Below, in pieces: positions 1 through 11,140 of a stretch of 64,000 bases of DNA. A program made the position numbers and the translations under genes. The notes under the pieces were generated by a model. The model was given only the letters and a program-made list of their open reading frames with translations, made no database searches and was not told the DNA's origin. Position 1 is the first letter of the stretch, and the number at the start of each line of letters is the position of its first letter. Source of the DNA: Prosapia bicincta (taxonomy: Eukaryota > Arthropoda > Insecta > Hemiptera > Cercopidae); the NCBI GenBank assembly GCA_036971475.1, contig JBAIZL010000006.1:57360898-57424897 (forward strand), written 5' to 3'.

Positions 1-1217
1 GGTATGGCAGTTTTACCAGTATTGAACTATTTTCCGTCTACATACAATTAGTTCTACTTAAAGATGTCTTTGAGAGGTATCCCAAAGGCCAATCACCCCA
101 AATAATTACACAGGAGTATAAAGATATTTTTCTTTAGGAATTTAGGAATCAGCCGCGATTTATTTTTGCAAATTCTGAAACGGTGTATCGGCACTAAAAG
201 TAGAGAACAACAATGAAAGCTTCGCTTCACTGTTCGATCTGTACCTAGATAAAACACATTTTCAGTTAAATTATGTTACATATTATGGTTTATACACAAC
301 TTATTCACCTTTTATTAAAATTTTAAAACAAAGCAAGAAAAACTAGGATTTTATTTCAAAGAACTTTTCTATCCCCTGGTTTCAGCTGTACTAGCACTCT
401 GTTTCACTGCTTTGAACAGCTGGTACCAAGGGTTTAATCCTTGTGGTATAATTCTTGTTGAGCCTTCACCTTTGGAACTTCCTGTTGACAAATAAAACTT
501 TATGATGATGTTCCAATCTGTGAATATGGACGAAACAACCTGATGAGCGAATAACCGGTTTAGGTATACAGCTGAATAATATTTTACTTTAGACCATCTG
601 TGCTTGTACCGTGTGTTTGTTGATACACTCGAGGTTTACGCCGATAGTGTATCGGTTTTCATGTAATGCTAAAGAGCAAGAATTTGTGTCTTAAGTTTTA
701 GGGCGATTAAGAGATATAACAGATCTCTAACACAGGTAAGATTGACAACCTCAAATGTTAGTAGGGGGGGGGCATTACTATTACTACCCCTCCTCCCTAC
801 TAGCCTTCCCCAGTAAAGGATAAAGGGGAGGATGCTGTCACATTGAGTAAAGTGCTGGCGTACCTTAAGTAGACCTACCCTATTTAGGTCATACAGTCGT
901 GTCTTCCCGTTATACTCCCATATGAAAAGACGTTTAAGGAATGGTAGGTTGAACGGGGCAATTCATTTATCCTTGTAGTGAGGGTAAAGGAAAGTACCCA
1001 AACTAGATCGGCTGTCCACCAGAGAGAGGGGAGGATTCTACCTTCTGCTTGGGGTATAATCTTTCATTGTCTAATATAGGCTTACTATTTGCCTGTCATC
1101 TAATCGATTCTGAAAATGGTTTTTTCTGAATCCTATAATCATTCTTGGATGCACCAAGAGCTCTTTGTCATTCCCGTAACTTTCATAATTATCTGCCCTT
1201 ACTATCATACTACCCTT

Positions 1218-1218
<1 letters not shown>
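1..1218. other. Unassigned AT-rich DNA
   Basis: No recognisable gene, RNA or repeat. There is a short G run near 764-772 facing a C/T-rich stretch, but no extended open frame with protein-like composition on either strand. Confidence 0.5.
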
Positions 1219-1433
<215 letters not shown>

Positions 1434-1484
1434 TAATAAATTAAAAATATTTCAAAAACAAGAATACTTTTAATGAATATATTT

Positions 1485-1530
1485 ATTCAAAGCTTTTCGC
1501 CGATAAAATAGTGTCAGCATCTTCAGGAAA
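1485..1530 (-). ncRNA. Hammerhead ribozyme-like motif (element A, left arm)
   Basis: Read on the minus strand: CTGAAGA, one extra T, helix II GCTGACA/TATCGGC, then GAAA, a self-complementary AAGCTT helix III and GAAT. One helix II pair is weaker than in the right arm. Helix III has no loop, which in known Penelope hammerheads means that activity needs a dimer. Cleavage has not been shown. Confidence 0.55.
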
Positions 1531-1571
1531 AAAATCATCTAATAAAAAAAAAAAAAATTTTATCAGATAAT

Positions 1572-1620
1572 TTTTTTCCTGAAGATGCTGATACTATTTT
1601 ATCGGCGAAAAGCTTTGAAT
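1572..1620 (+). ncRNA. Hammerhead ribozyme-like motif (element A, right arm)
   Basis: CTGAAGA, extra T, helix II GCTGATA paired with TATCGGC (7 bp, one G-U) around loop CTATTT, then GAAA, AAGCTT as helix III, T as the likely cleavage-site base and GAAT as helix I strand. GAA can pair with the TTC just before CTGAAGA. The order fits a type I hammerhead with an open helix I. Confidence 0.6.
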
Positions 1621-1700
1621 AAATATATTCATTAAAAGTATTCTTGTTTTTGAAATATTTTTAATTTATTAACTATATATACAAGAAAACATATCACATA

Positions 1701-1711
1701 TTTAATATATT

Positions 1712-1759
<48 letters not shown>

Positions 1760-1788
1760 AATAAAATATGTTGTTTTAAAATATATAT

Positions 1789-1834
<46 letters not shown>

Positions 1835-1847
1835 ACGCTCTATTACA
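1701..1847. repeat. (TA)n microsatellites
   Basis: Two TA runs (about 1714-1757 and 1779-1829) separated by a short T/A-rich stretch, right-hand flank of element A. Confidence 0.9.
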
Positions 1848-2400
1848 GCTGTCACCACCTCTTCGTCACCAATTTCCAGCTTCTTCTGTCATACGTTAAT
1901 GCCTCTTCTACTTTTCTTGTGCTCGTGGCTCCGTTGATGCCATCACGCCACTTCTTCGTGATGGTACTCTCTTCACGAGCTCTCTTCAACGTCCTCTCTT
2001 TCTTTCCTCAGGGGGAATTCACTCTCGTAAGTAGATTCGGTGCCACCTCTCTTCTGTAATCATCTTTACATGTCAAAACCATGCCAATTGCCTTCTTTCT
2101 ATCTCCTCTCTTTCATCCATTTCCATTTCGTTACAAATTCGCTCACTTCTGATACTTTCAAGTTCGTTTTACCGCAGCTTCGTCATATATAGTCCATTTC
2201 CACCGTCATTAGGTTGTTATTATTAACTTTGGTAACATCCAATCGATGTAAACGTGAAGTGTAACGCTCTGAATAATACTATTATAAATGTGTTTCTTTG
2301 TTTCTTTTGTGATTGTGTTTTGCCAGAGAAGAGAGTTTAAGGTTCGTGTCACTGTTCTGGCTATGTTTATCTTCACTATCGCCTTTTTTATTGAAATCAC
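1848..2400 (-). pseudogene. LINE ORF2 C-terminal remnant (non-LTR retrotransposon)
   Basis: Minus-strand translation gives the end of a non-LTR reverse-transcriptase ORF in pieces. At 2209-2400 are RTVTRTLNSLLW and TKETKKHIYNSIIQS, matching the usual 'LN..LW...T..TK..IY.SI.QS' segment after the RT fingers and palm. Farther downstream come ERRQLAWF, HVKMITEERW, IPPEERKRGR, KWRDGINGATST and RRSWKLVTKRW, the conserved order found at the C-terminus of many arthropod LINE proteins ('RRQL.W.GHV.RM..ERWP..PP..RKRGRP...W.DGI'). Stops (for example after AWF and after LRE) and at least one frameshift after RKRGR break it. No RT catalytic motif remains in the window; the upstream part is lost or too decayed. 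The family is recognised from pattern only; RTE-like is likely but not certain. Confidence 0.75.
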
Positions 2401-2929
2401 CCCTAGATTCTACCCTTTTTTAATAGTCTTAATTCGCCACTTTTAAATATTTTTACATTCACTTGTTTGATAGGTTTCATGCCTTCTTGCCTTTCACATG
2501 CATATCAGAGACTCATAATACTTTAATGAGTCATTATTTTTGAGCTCAGAGAGGTTTTAGTGACGTTTATGAGGTGTGATGTTTTGCCATCTCACACTGA
2601 GTATTTGTTTTTATGTAAGGACTTTGTTTTACACTTTCAAATTTGATAAAGGAAACAAGCAAGTTGTCGAAACGTTGCTGTAATTAAAACATTCATTAGC
2701 TCGTTTATTCACCTTGCTTTCCTTCATAAACACAAATATGAGTGCGTAAATACATCTTTCTAATATCTTTGTAAAAAGGTCTTTATATAACAAATACAAT
2801 AGGTTTTTGTAGGCTACAAATTTTGTAAAATCATAATTCTGAATAAAAACCAAAAAGCAGGAGTCTTGAAATTTACTGATCAAAGTGCAAATGCGTTAAA
2901 TGTTCTAGAAACAAGTAAGCAAAAAGGTT
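2401..2929. other. AT-rich DNA with weak ribozyme-like relic
   Basis: No gene. Near 2645-2685 a stretch ends in TTGTCGAAACGTTGC, like the one at 35542-35577 that follows a hammerhead-like helix, but its CTGANGA half is not recognisable. Probably a decayed Penelope-type fragment. Confidence 0.3.
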
Positions 2930-3380
2930 TTAAAGTCAATTCCTTCTTAGATCAACAAACACAAGTTTTTGTTACTTTTTGATAAATCATTACAAATAAT
3001 AATAATATAACCTATTCGTTAAAACAGCTGTTCTGCCACATAACCTATAACATTAAAATAAGCTGTTTTATGAAATCATATCTTATCGCTTATTTTAAAC
3101 CAAATGACATGAAACAACTATATTGCGTACCTTGCCCCTTTTGTGAAAAGTTTTTCTCCCATAAAAAACTAAAATTAATTCATTATTACATTTAAATAAT
3201 GAATTAATATTTGAAAGAACTGTATTAACATCAAGTGTCATCCACTACAAGTGTAAACAAATATATTTCCATTTTAGAGGATGAATAAAAGTACTTTGTT
3301 AACCATTAAAAATTTTAACAGTGTATATATATAAAGAACTAAGTCAAAATACAAATACAAGAATTATAATTGAATTTACA

Positions 3381-3428
3381 ATTCAAAGCTTTTCGTTGGC
3401 TAACAGTACCAACATCATCAGGAATATT
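3381..3428 (-). ncRNA. Hammerhead ribozyme-like motif (element D)
   Basis: Minus strand: ATTC, CTGATGA, extra T, helix II GTTGG/CCAAC around a 9-base loop, GAAA, AAGCTT as helix III, T, GAAT. Helix I closes perfectly over four pairs (GAAT with ATTC). It has the best helix I in the window and a canonical CTGATGA. Helix III is the same self-complementary, loopless AAGCTT as in elements A, B and C. Confidence 0.65.
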
Positions 3429-3589
3429 AAACAATTAAAATTAAATATGTGCAAATTAGATCAAATAAATAGCTATGCCAAATCAATTACAATGTTGTTA
3501 AACTTTGATTTTGCTGCTCTAACATTACAAACACAATATATATAGTATCAAATTTAGATTTTACTTGTATTTGTCCATTCATCAACTAA

Positions 3590-3864
3590 ATATTAGTATT
3601 ATATTTATGTATTTCTAAAGCTTAATAAATATTCTTTCTCAGACCTTTGTTAATTTCTTTTACAAGTATCATATTATCCATATTAGGAAATATGTGATTA
3701 TTATTAATACAATGACTAGCAAAATTTGATTTATAAATTTCTGACTTTTTATATGCATTAAAATGCTCTTTATATCTATCTTTAAGTTTTTTCTTAGTTT
3801 GCCCTATATAAACTTTATTACAATAATCAAATTCTAATTTATATACACCATTTTTTTCATGCAT
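3590..3864 (-). pseudogene. GIY-YIG endonuclease fragment of a Penelope-like element
   Basis: An 80-codon minus-strand frame (3622-3864) contains GVYKLEFDYC, KVYIGQTKKKLKDRYKEHF and SHCINNNH: the GVY and YIGQT strands, the arginine and EH of the following helix, and the downstream H of the Penelope type of GIY-YIG domain. In Penelope elements this domain follows the reverse transcriptase and nicks DNA for insertion. After NIY a TAA stop is followed in the same frame by ALEIHKYNTNI, the usual 'EAL.I.KY' continuation, so a single nonsense change truncates it. The first cysteine of the usual C..C pair appears as F. Upstream RT sequence is absent. Dead copy. Confidence 0.8.
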
Positions 3865-3961
3865 TATTATTCATTATATTTATTAATTTATTGTTAGTAT
3901 TATATGCAAATTTATTTGTATTTTAACTTAGTTTTTTATTAATACACAAGAATACATATTG

Positions 3962-3962
<1 letters not shown>

Positions 3963-4010
<48 letters not shown>

Positions 4011-4124
4011 TTGTTAATTTACGATTGAAATAAATATTGTTAATATACCGAAATGAATCTAATATCATAAATAACTCTTGTATTTGAATAAACTTAGTTG
4101 TTTTTAATTATTATACCAGAAAAC

Positions 4125-4193
<69 letters not shown>
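3963..4193. repeat. (TA)n microsatellites around a second Penelope-type end
   Basis: TA runs at about 3963-4006 and 4129-4193. Between them, CTTGTATTTGAATAAACTTA and CCAGAAAACATATTA resemble the outer ends of the Penelope-type elements at 1672-1700 and 47268, suggesting a further short fragment. Confidence 0.7.
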
Positions 4194-4197
<4 letters not shown>

Positions 4198-4226
4198 AGA
4201 GTGTGAATTGATAGAAGGAATTGAAT

Positions 4227-5249
4227 AAAAGTTATATTGCTCTTAGATTTACGGCACAGGTACCACATGTCTGCTGACAGCCTGCGGTCGCACGATGTGT
4301 GGTTAAAAGAGTTACCGGGCAGGTTTTATGGTTAAAATGCATTATAAATAATTTCATATTTTATTATAAGTACAGTCACAAATTTACCAAAAAATCTTCG
4401 CTGTCGGCCGCTGCGTTACGAATAACGGAAAGCCATAACGCTTTTCTCCTCGACCGAATTTATAACGTTGTGTTCACGTCCTGTCGAATTGTCGTTTTAG
4501 CATTACGTCATATTTGACCAAGGAACTGTCGGAGGTCAAACAGAGGTCGTGCAGGAGAATCCTGAAGCGTTGTTATGACGACGATAGATTATTTCAAAAT
4601 TCTCGGAATTTAGATTCTAAGTCATCGTTGATTTACGGTATATAATCAAGGGTTAGGTGGAACGATTGGAATCTACAACTAGTACAGACGAAATCTATTT
4701 TTAGTTTTGGATAAAAAAACACCCACGCACGTTACAAGCATACAAATTCTCTATTTAAATACAAATAGGTAGATTATAAATACATTTCATAAAAAAATGT
4801 TTGGACGTTTAAAAACGAAAGAAAGAAATACAATCTAATTATTATTTAATGTATATTTTTATTTCGTATTTTATCTTTAGGAATTTTGAGCGTAAATTGT
4901 AGAAAAATTTAGGAAATTTTGCAGAGGGTAACACTTATAAGCCATTACCACAATTAATTTCTTTTTTTAATGAATAAACGCTTGTAAATATGCTTAACCT
5001 AAAGTGCCCTGTTGTTTCGTTTTGGAATCCTCCTCAGTCAGGAGAACTCAGGAAAGTTTTATTTGCAGACCTCAGGTTCATAGATACTCAGAGATACTAC
5101 GAATCACGTCGGCAGGTATAAATATAAAATTTGTAGTACTCAACAAGTGTATTCAATGACTGGCGAAACCTTGAATGTTATAACAAAACGCCTAATATTC
5201 CCTTAGGAAAACATTGAGGCTGAAACTTGTTCGGAGCGTCAACAAAAAT
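4227..5249. other. Unassigned intergenic DNA
   Basis: A slightly more GC-rich patch at 4250-4650 followed by AT-rich sequence. No protein family, RNA or repeat recognised; open frames are short and without protein-like composition. Confidence 0.4.
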
Positions 5250-5900
5250 TATTCTTATTTTTAAGGAATAAAACCTCTTAACCACAATTAATACTTCTAG
5301 TTCTTACCCTTATGTATATCAAGATTACACAGTAATTATCTTCAGAGGAAATTATTACAAAAATAACTCCAGAGGGGTTTATTATTAAAGAGCACTTATT
5401 CTTATAATAATTTCTTCTAAAGATGATTGCTCAGGAATCGAAATGTACATAAGTATTTAAATATAAAGCTTTGGTTTTCCAATTTCTTTTACTGTGTTAT
5501 TTATTTAATAAGAAACGTGTCTTGTTTTATGATTTATGCCGTTATTTAAAAAAAAAAAAGTTCTCATTTAAATATTATATAATATAAGAGAGCAAAGCAA
5601 CTGCGGCATAATTATTTATTTCTAATAAATAAAGCCTCCTAGCTACAAATAAGGGTTATTATTTATTTATTTATTAATATTAATATTATTATTTAAACTT
5701 TAATGTATATTATCTTTTAAAAGCAATTATCTTCAGAGGAAATAATTACAAGAATAATTGTAAGAGTTATTCTTACAAAAGAATCTTCTGTAACTCTTCT
5801 TTAGAGGTTTTTTGTTTTGTAATAATGATCTCTGAAGATGACTGATTTAGAATCGAAAAGTACTTGAAGGTTTAAATAAATCGTTTTTAGAGTTTAGAGG
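5250..5900. mobile_element. Cluster of decayed Penelope-type subfamily II fragments
   Basis: Several copies of one theme: the end motif AAAACCTCTTAA (5270, inverted near 5890), CTGAAGAT cores on the minus strand at about 5330-5352 and 5722-5745, and plus-strand cores at about 5405-5440 (CTAAAGATGATTGC to ATCGAAATGTACAT) and 5829-5862 (CTGAAGATGACTG to AATCGAAAAGTAC). All helix II stems are weaker than at 30675. Probably nested inverted repeats that have drifted. Confidence 0.5.
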
Positions 5901-6895
5901 TTTTATTGATTTAAATTAAAAACCACCCCACATTTGCTTCAATTCGTTAAGACATTTTCTATTCATGGTAGTTAATGTAAACAAGAAATATTTAAATACA
6001 ACATTAAATATTTCCCTTAGAAAGTTTTCACAAAAACACAGATATGGCGAAAACTTTTTAAAACTCAAAAATAACCAATTGTTTTTTTTATTAATTAAAA
6101 ACGAAAATTAATTAAAACATAATGTTGCTTCTATAATCACTTGAAATATATGCTTATATTCTTGCATTAATCAGTTTATTTTTTTTTAAATATACTTTGT
6201 ATAATAGATTTTAAATCAAGTTGACAAAAACTTTGTGCAATTAACGTCATCAGGTAATTAACATATCTCAAGGTAAATTACTGCTTATGTATTCTGTTTG
6301 CGCAGTGATTGTACAGCAACAGTTGTAAAACGTCCGCGCAGCTATAAAACCCATCCCCCGACGGCCTCCAGGCATTATGCAAAACATACTATCTCAAGGA
6401 AGTGGTTGGTTATATCTGCGTTTTATTATCAGACAATTCTGCCTCGAGGAAAAGGGAGAGTGCGCGTTTACTTGGCGAGTCGCGAAATTGTTTCAGCATA
6501 CCGGCCGCTAGTTAATGGTGGCGAAGTTGTGGCAGGTAGTTATTTTACGTAATTTTTTTTGAAATGTAGCGTCTATAGTACTGAATGTAAAAACGCCAAT
6601 TGAGAGAGAATCGGTAGAAAGTGACGTCATCAATAAAGATCTCAACGAGAACTCGTAAAGATTCGGAGAGCAACGAATTTTGTCTGTAGAATTACCAATG
6701 CAAAACAAATCGGTTGAACGTACGAGCTATTTTTTACTTCCCTTAAAGATTGTATTGAGGTTATATTTCTTATCGTATATGTTCACAAAAATCGTATATT
6801 TGATTAACGTATGATTTATTATAGAACAGGTGGTTTATCGTACTCTCTGTATTGTACATTATCAGAATGTTAAAATTAAATCTAAGGAAATGATA
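5901..6895. other. Unassigned intergenic DNA
   Basis: AT-rich, apart from a GC-richer stretch at 6295-6520 with a TATAAAA at about 6341. No supporting exon or splice signals were recognised, so no gene is called. Confidence 0.35.
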
Positions 6896-7317
6896 TTCAA
6901 TCCTTTCCACACACTTTTCCTATATAAATCTTCAATCGCTAATATATTATCTTTTTATTCATCCGTTCGATTTCAAATACATTTTTTAAACTTGTAGTGG
7001 ATGACAAGTGATGTTAATACGGGTTTTTCAAATATTATTTCATTAATTAAATTTAAAGAGTTAATTTTAGTTATGTGTTAGAGAAAAACTTTTCACAAAA
7101 GAGGGAAGGTGTACAATATAGTTATTTCTTCCCATTTGACTTAGTGATAACATATGATCTCATAAAACAGCTGATTTTATGTTATAGATTATGTGGTAGA
7201 ACAGCTGTAAGAGTAATATAGGTTATGATACTTCATTTATATATTAATTGTAATTATTTAATAAGAAGTAAATAAAATACATTTTTTTCCTTGTTGACCT
7301 CAGTAGGAAGTGACATT
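6896..7317 (+). mobile_element. F1 MITE-like element, copy b
   Basis: Begins TTCAATCCTTTCCACACAC (terminal repeat with a small deletion), has an unexpanded CTATATAAA at the TA site, the ACTTGTAGTGGATGACA segment, both CAGCTG sites (near 7169 and 7203) and ends GTAGGAAGTGAC. Its short TA step suggests the ancestral state before microsatellite growth. Confidence 0.8.
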
Positions 7318-8221
7318 AAAAACCTATTGTATGTGTTGCCTTTTCTTGTATATCTCCTACTGTTATTGTTTCAAAATATATTACTCGAAAATCGATAATG
7401 TAATATATGTTAAACTAACAGAGCTAGTGGCCTTAGTTAAAACTTACATAAATTTAACTATAATTAATTTCGAAAGCGCATTGATTGTAATTTGTCTGAA
7501 AAATCAAATGCCAAATGCCAAATGCCAAATGTATAAATAATAATTATAAAGTTACAAGGTCAAAAAATATAGAACGAAACTTTTTGTCTGTAATTTATGC
7601 TTTTATAATACGATTGGGCCTAAAACGGAAATGTTTTTAGTATTCTGTTCACTTTTACCCCAACGTGTGTTACCTACAGAGAGAGTATCTCTGCTTCCAG
7701 TATGGAACACCACGCTGACCATTAAATCCCATAATTTCCCCTATTTACAGTGCCAAGGAATGATTGTTATATTTTTATTTTTAGTGCCAGCTCCTTCTTC
7801 CTTCCTTTCGTTCTTCCTAGATTACGAAGGAGAGACACTTGCCTCGGAAGCCTCTGTTGGGATCAGACACGTGTATCTCTCTTCAGTTAACTATGTATGT
7901 GACGTCATCGTAGCTCCCACGACACACTGTTTAACCATCGTACAATTAGTTTGCATATATTCACAATAACTCCTTATCATTCAGAAGCACTGGTATTCAA
8001 ATTGTCCACTTGGAATTAAAAAAAAAAAAACACGCTGATGTATAAAGCATCCTAATATCTAAAAGGATATAGATTTTTATAAATTATAAGTTAATTTTTA
8101 TCAAATTTGATGATAAATGCAACAATATTTATGTAGGTTTTTTGTATTCATTTTTGTTTATTTGTCAAGCTATTTCATTTTCCAGTGTTTAAAAACTAAC
8201 AAGTAATAGAAACAAAAACTA
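7318..8221. other. Unassigned intergenic DNA
   Basis: An open frame of 112 codons at 7631-7969 has no recognisable motif and no splice context. CCAAATG is repeated three times at 7507-7530. Otherwise AT-rich with nothing identified. Confidence 0.35.
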
Positions 8222-8536
8222 CGTCAATTCCTACTTAGAGTTTTTAAAAATATATTTAGTTACTTTTTATTAAATAATTAACATTAATCTAAATATGTAT
8301 AAACATATGACAGAATCACAATATTAAGTGGCAAAATATAAACGATATTAAATATTACAAAAATTAATGAAATTTTATTAATTGATTAGTATTCAAAACA
8401 AAACTGTATTAACATCAACTGTCATCCACTGCAAGTTTAAAACACAATATTTGAACTTCAGTGGAAAATTATAATAATATCAATTAGTGATTGAAAATTT
8501 GAATGACAAGTGAGTGATGAGTGACATGATAAATGA

Positions 8537-8620
<84 letters not shown>

Positions 8621-8699
8621 TATGGTGATATGTTTTTTTTAAATATAGTTAATAAATTTAAAATGCTTCAAATACAAGAATACTTTTAATAGATATATT

Positions 8700-8746
8700 A
8701 TTCAAAGCTTTTCGCCGATAAAACAGTCCCAGCATCTTCAGAAAAA
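8700..8746 (-). ncRNA. Hammerhead ribozyme-like motif (element B, left arm)
   Basis: Minus strand CTGAAGATGCTGGGACTG to TATCGGCGAAAAGCTTTGAAT: same architecture as element A with one mismatch near the helix II loop. Confidence 0.5.
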
Positions 8747-8804
8747 ATAATTATCTAACAGAATATTTTTACAAAAATTAAAAATTTAAATATTTGTTAG
8801 ATAA

Positions 8805-8854
8805 TTATTTTCCTGAAGATGCTGGTACTGCTTTATCGGCGAAAAGCTTTGAAT
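8805..8854 (+). ncRNA. Hammerhead ribozyme-like motif (element B, right arm)
   Basis: CTGAAGA, extra T, helix II GCTGGTA/TATCGGC (7 bp with two G-U pairs), GAAA, AAGCTT, T, GAAT. The GAA of helix I pairs with TTC before the core. Confidence 0.55.
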
Positions 8855-8952
8855 AATATATCTATTAAAAGTATTCTTGCATTTGAAGTATTTTTAATTT
8901 ATTAGATATATATACATGGAAAGAGTGAACTAACAGCAGGAATTGAAAAAGC

Positions 8953-10317
8953 AGCACCCATTCAAAATATGATTCTATAGCACAGTTACAGTGTAATTTT
9001 TTGTAACATCTTTACACAATACATGTATAGCTAGCTTTACGTAGCTAATGTCTTTTCTTTTCTGGAGAAGACTGTATTGGCCTACAAGTATTGGGGATTT
9101 CGCGTCAACAAGTGAATCCCCTAGAAGTGCTGCTACTTTGTACCACATCCCCACTCATCTACAACATACGTCTAACTTGAGAGGGTGGCCTTCATTCGTG
9201 CTTCTCAATCGTTGCTTCCGCTCGTTAAAATCTCCGCCACCGACTGCACACTGATGTATGAAGGCCGTAAAAATATATCGAAACTCATTCATAAGAATTG
9301 GTCTCCGCCCATTCACAACTCATTCATAATCTTCAGCCATGAAGAGGTCAGTGAGAACGAGAGCACAGTTAGCAATCCCAATACAACAAGTTCACGAAGG
9401 AGCCGGTAGAGGAAAGATACGAGAGACACTGTTCTCTAGAGGCCTAACCTCATCACCCCACCTCATCACCCCCCCCCCCCCCCGAATAAAATACTGGTAG
9501 AATTCAGAAGTCACATGACCATCTCAATGACATCACAATTAAAAATGTCTGTGGTGTTTAATATGAATGTTTACCTCAATGTAAAATAAACTTAACTTGA
9601 ATGAATTTACTGAATTCTAGTGTTTGATTAATAAATACACACGTCATTTTAAACCAATATAAACGAAAATTGGGTAATATTATTTTTAATTATTATGTCT
9701 TTAAAACTAATAGATATAGGCTACTAAGGGAAAAGAGTCTTGCAAACAGGCGTTAAGTTGTCAGTGTATGTGAGTCTTAAATAACAAAGCTAAGCGGAAG
9801 TTATTGGGAGGTGTGGTGATTTACAACTAAGAGGTTGCTAAGCAACCAATAATTCTAAGAAACAAGGTCATTTGCATACAAATAGAGTAACTGACAGAAT
9901 TGGCCGAAGAGAGTTATTTATGTTTAGAAATTAAAGGATGGTATTTTTATTTAATATCTCTACGAACAATAACTGTCATTATATTGCGAGAAGTTTTTTA
10001 TGGCAATAAAACTTGATGTCATTATATCGAAATATGTTTTCAGTTACCTATTTTAGAACACTTTCTGCCACTTCAGCTTGTACATTTGTTTCTTTGATGG
10101 GTGTGTCTTGGAGTCTGCTCCGGCAATAGGAAAAGGCGCTTCAAGAATTCACCCCTTTTTGAACCCACAAGCATGGGTTCTCTGAAGGGAGGCAAAACGC
10201 TGCACACAGGAGCTTGTCTGTCTCACTCCCGGTTTTCGAGAAGTCACCTAAGCTACTGTTGTCATCCTTTGGTGCTTTACTCGCACTCACGTAATCAGTT
10301 CACACTAGTTGTTTTTT
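8953..10317. other. Unassigned intergenic DNA
   Basis: Short open frames at 9048-9409 and 10101-10334 have no recognisable motif. A homopolymer C run lies at about 9470-9484. No repeat family or RNA gene recognised. Confidence 0.35.
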
Positions 10318-10748
10318 CCAATTGTCTTTATTAGTTCACATTCTCTTATATATATTGTTAAAATTTTCAATCGTAAATAAAATACTTTTTATTCATCCAT
10401 TCACATTCAAATACATTTTTTTAAAACTTGTAGTGGATGATTTATTCATTAATGATAATAATATCATAAAATTAATTCATTAATTAAATTTAAGAAATTC
10501 ATTTTTGTTTTATATGGGCGAAAAACTTTCAAGAGAGAAGTTATGCAATTTAGTTATTTCGTCCCATTTGGCTTAAAGTAAGTGATAACATATGAATTTA
10601 TAAAACATCTGATTTTATGTTATAGCTTATGTGGTAGAACAGCTGTTTTAAGGCATAGGTTATGTTACTTTATTTATATTAATTGTAATTATTTATTAAA
10701 AAGTTACTCTAATAAAAATGATCTTTGTATAAGTAGCAATTGACTTTG
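10318..10748 (+). mobile_element. F1 MITE-like element, copy d
   Basis: Near-complete copy: CCAATTGTCTTTATTAGTTC at the start, a short TATATATA step, GTAGTGGATGA near 10430, the module ending CAGCTGTTTTAAGGCATAGG near 10640-10665, and GTAGCAATTGACTTT at the end. The TA site is not expanded. Confidence 0.8.
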
Positions 10749-11140
10749 AAAGATTGTTGTTTCTATTACTTGTTATATATGAGGGAGCATGTGACTTATA
10801 GATATTAGAGTGCAGGCACCATGTAGCATATTGATGATGTTAATAATAACATCGGTTTCCGTTTCGGAATGTCACCATTTTCAAATCTTTAACTCCACTC
10901 TTTCGCTGTAAACAATGTATACTTTATTGGTTTAGATACAGTACTGGGAATATATTACAGATTTTGTATAGCGAAAGAGTGCAGTTAAAGTTTTGAAAAT
11001 GGAGACTTTCCGGAACGCGTCAAAAAAAAATAAAGTTTTAATGTTAGGAAAGGAATAATAGGGGAGTCAAATGTATACCAATATTCCTAACAGAAATAAA
11101 AATTATTATATTACGAATTGTAAGCCTTAAGGTTGAAGCC
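10749..11140. mobile_element. Ribozyme-like foldback, subfamily III, copy 1
   Basis: Arms 10855-10908 and 10969-11020 are inverted copies: GTTTCGGAATGTCACCATTT with CTTTCGCTGT, against GCGAAAGAG with GAAAATGGAGACTTTCC. Each arm has a degenerate hammerhead-like order (TTGAAAAT, short GGNN/NNCC helix, GAAAC or GGAAC). Downstream, AATGTTAGGAAAG and CCTAACAG motifs recur after the copies at 17938 and 33163. Confidence 0.5.

Larger units (their letters stand above)
3325..3962 (-). mobile_element. Penelope-like element fragment D with GIY-YIG relic
   Basis: Bounded by related inverted ends: AAAGAACTAAGTC with ACAAATACAAGAATT at 3325-3370 and the matching TTTGTATTTTAACTTAG with ACATATTGCG at 3916-3962. 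Inside are a hammerhead-like motif (3381-3428) and a GIY-YIG endonuclease fragment, both on the minus strand. This is the one copy here that ties the ribozyme-like sequence to a Penelope-type protein. The reverse transcriptase domain is missing. It sits inside the TA run of F1 copy a. Confidence 0.8.
2930..4226 (-). mobile_element. F1 MITE-like element, copy a (split by a Penelope fragment)
   Basis: One end at 2930 reads AAAGTCAATTCCTTCTTAG, the other near 4195-4226 reads GGAGAGTGTGAATTGATAGA then AGGAATTGAA: these are the two imperfect terminal inverted repeats of the F1 family. The central module with two AACAGCTG-type sites lies near 3020-3075. The element breaks off in a TA run at about 3324, a Penelope fragment follows, and the F1 end resumes after TA repeats. 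The interior has no coding capacity, so it is non-autonomous. Confidence 0.75.
8620..8904. mobile_element. Penelope-like foldback element B
   Basis: Inverted arms (about 8650-8760 and 8795-8904) with the same sequence as element A, centred on an A/T-rich spacer. The outer edge is GGTGATATGTTTT, the counterpart of the ACATATCAC edge of element A. Each arm holds a ribozyme-like core. Confidence 0.75.
8222..8952 (-). mobile_element. F1 MITE-like element, copy c (split by Penelope foldback B)
   Basis: Starts CGTCAATTCCTACTTAGAG and ends AAGAGTGAACTAAC with AGGAATTGAAAAAGC at 8920-8952. The F1 body runs to a TA microsatellite (about 8539-8616), foldback B follows, and the terminal 30 bp of F1 resume after it. 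This clearly shows insertion of a Penelope-type element into the F1 TA run. The central CAGCTG module is largely lost. Confidence 0.8.

Noticed and set aside
6298..6552. TATAAAA at about 6341 in a GC-richer patch followed by an 84-codon frame
   Set aside because: No convincing initiator, splice site or protein motif; a single TATA-like string is expected often in AT-rich DNA.
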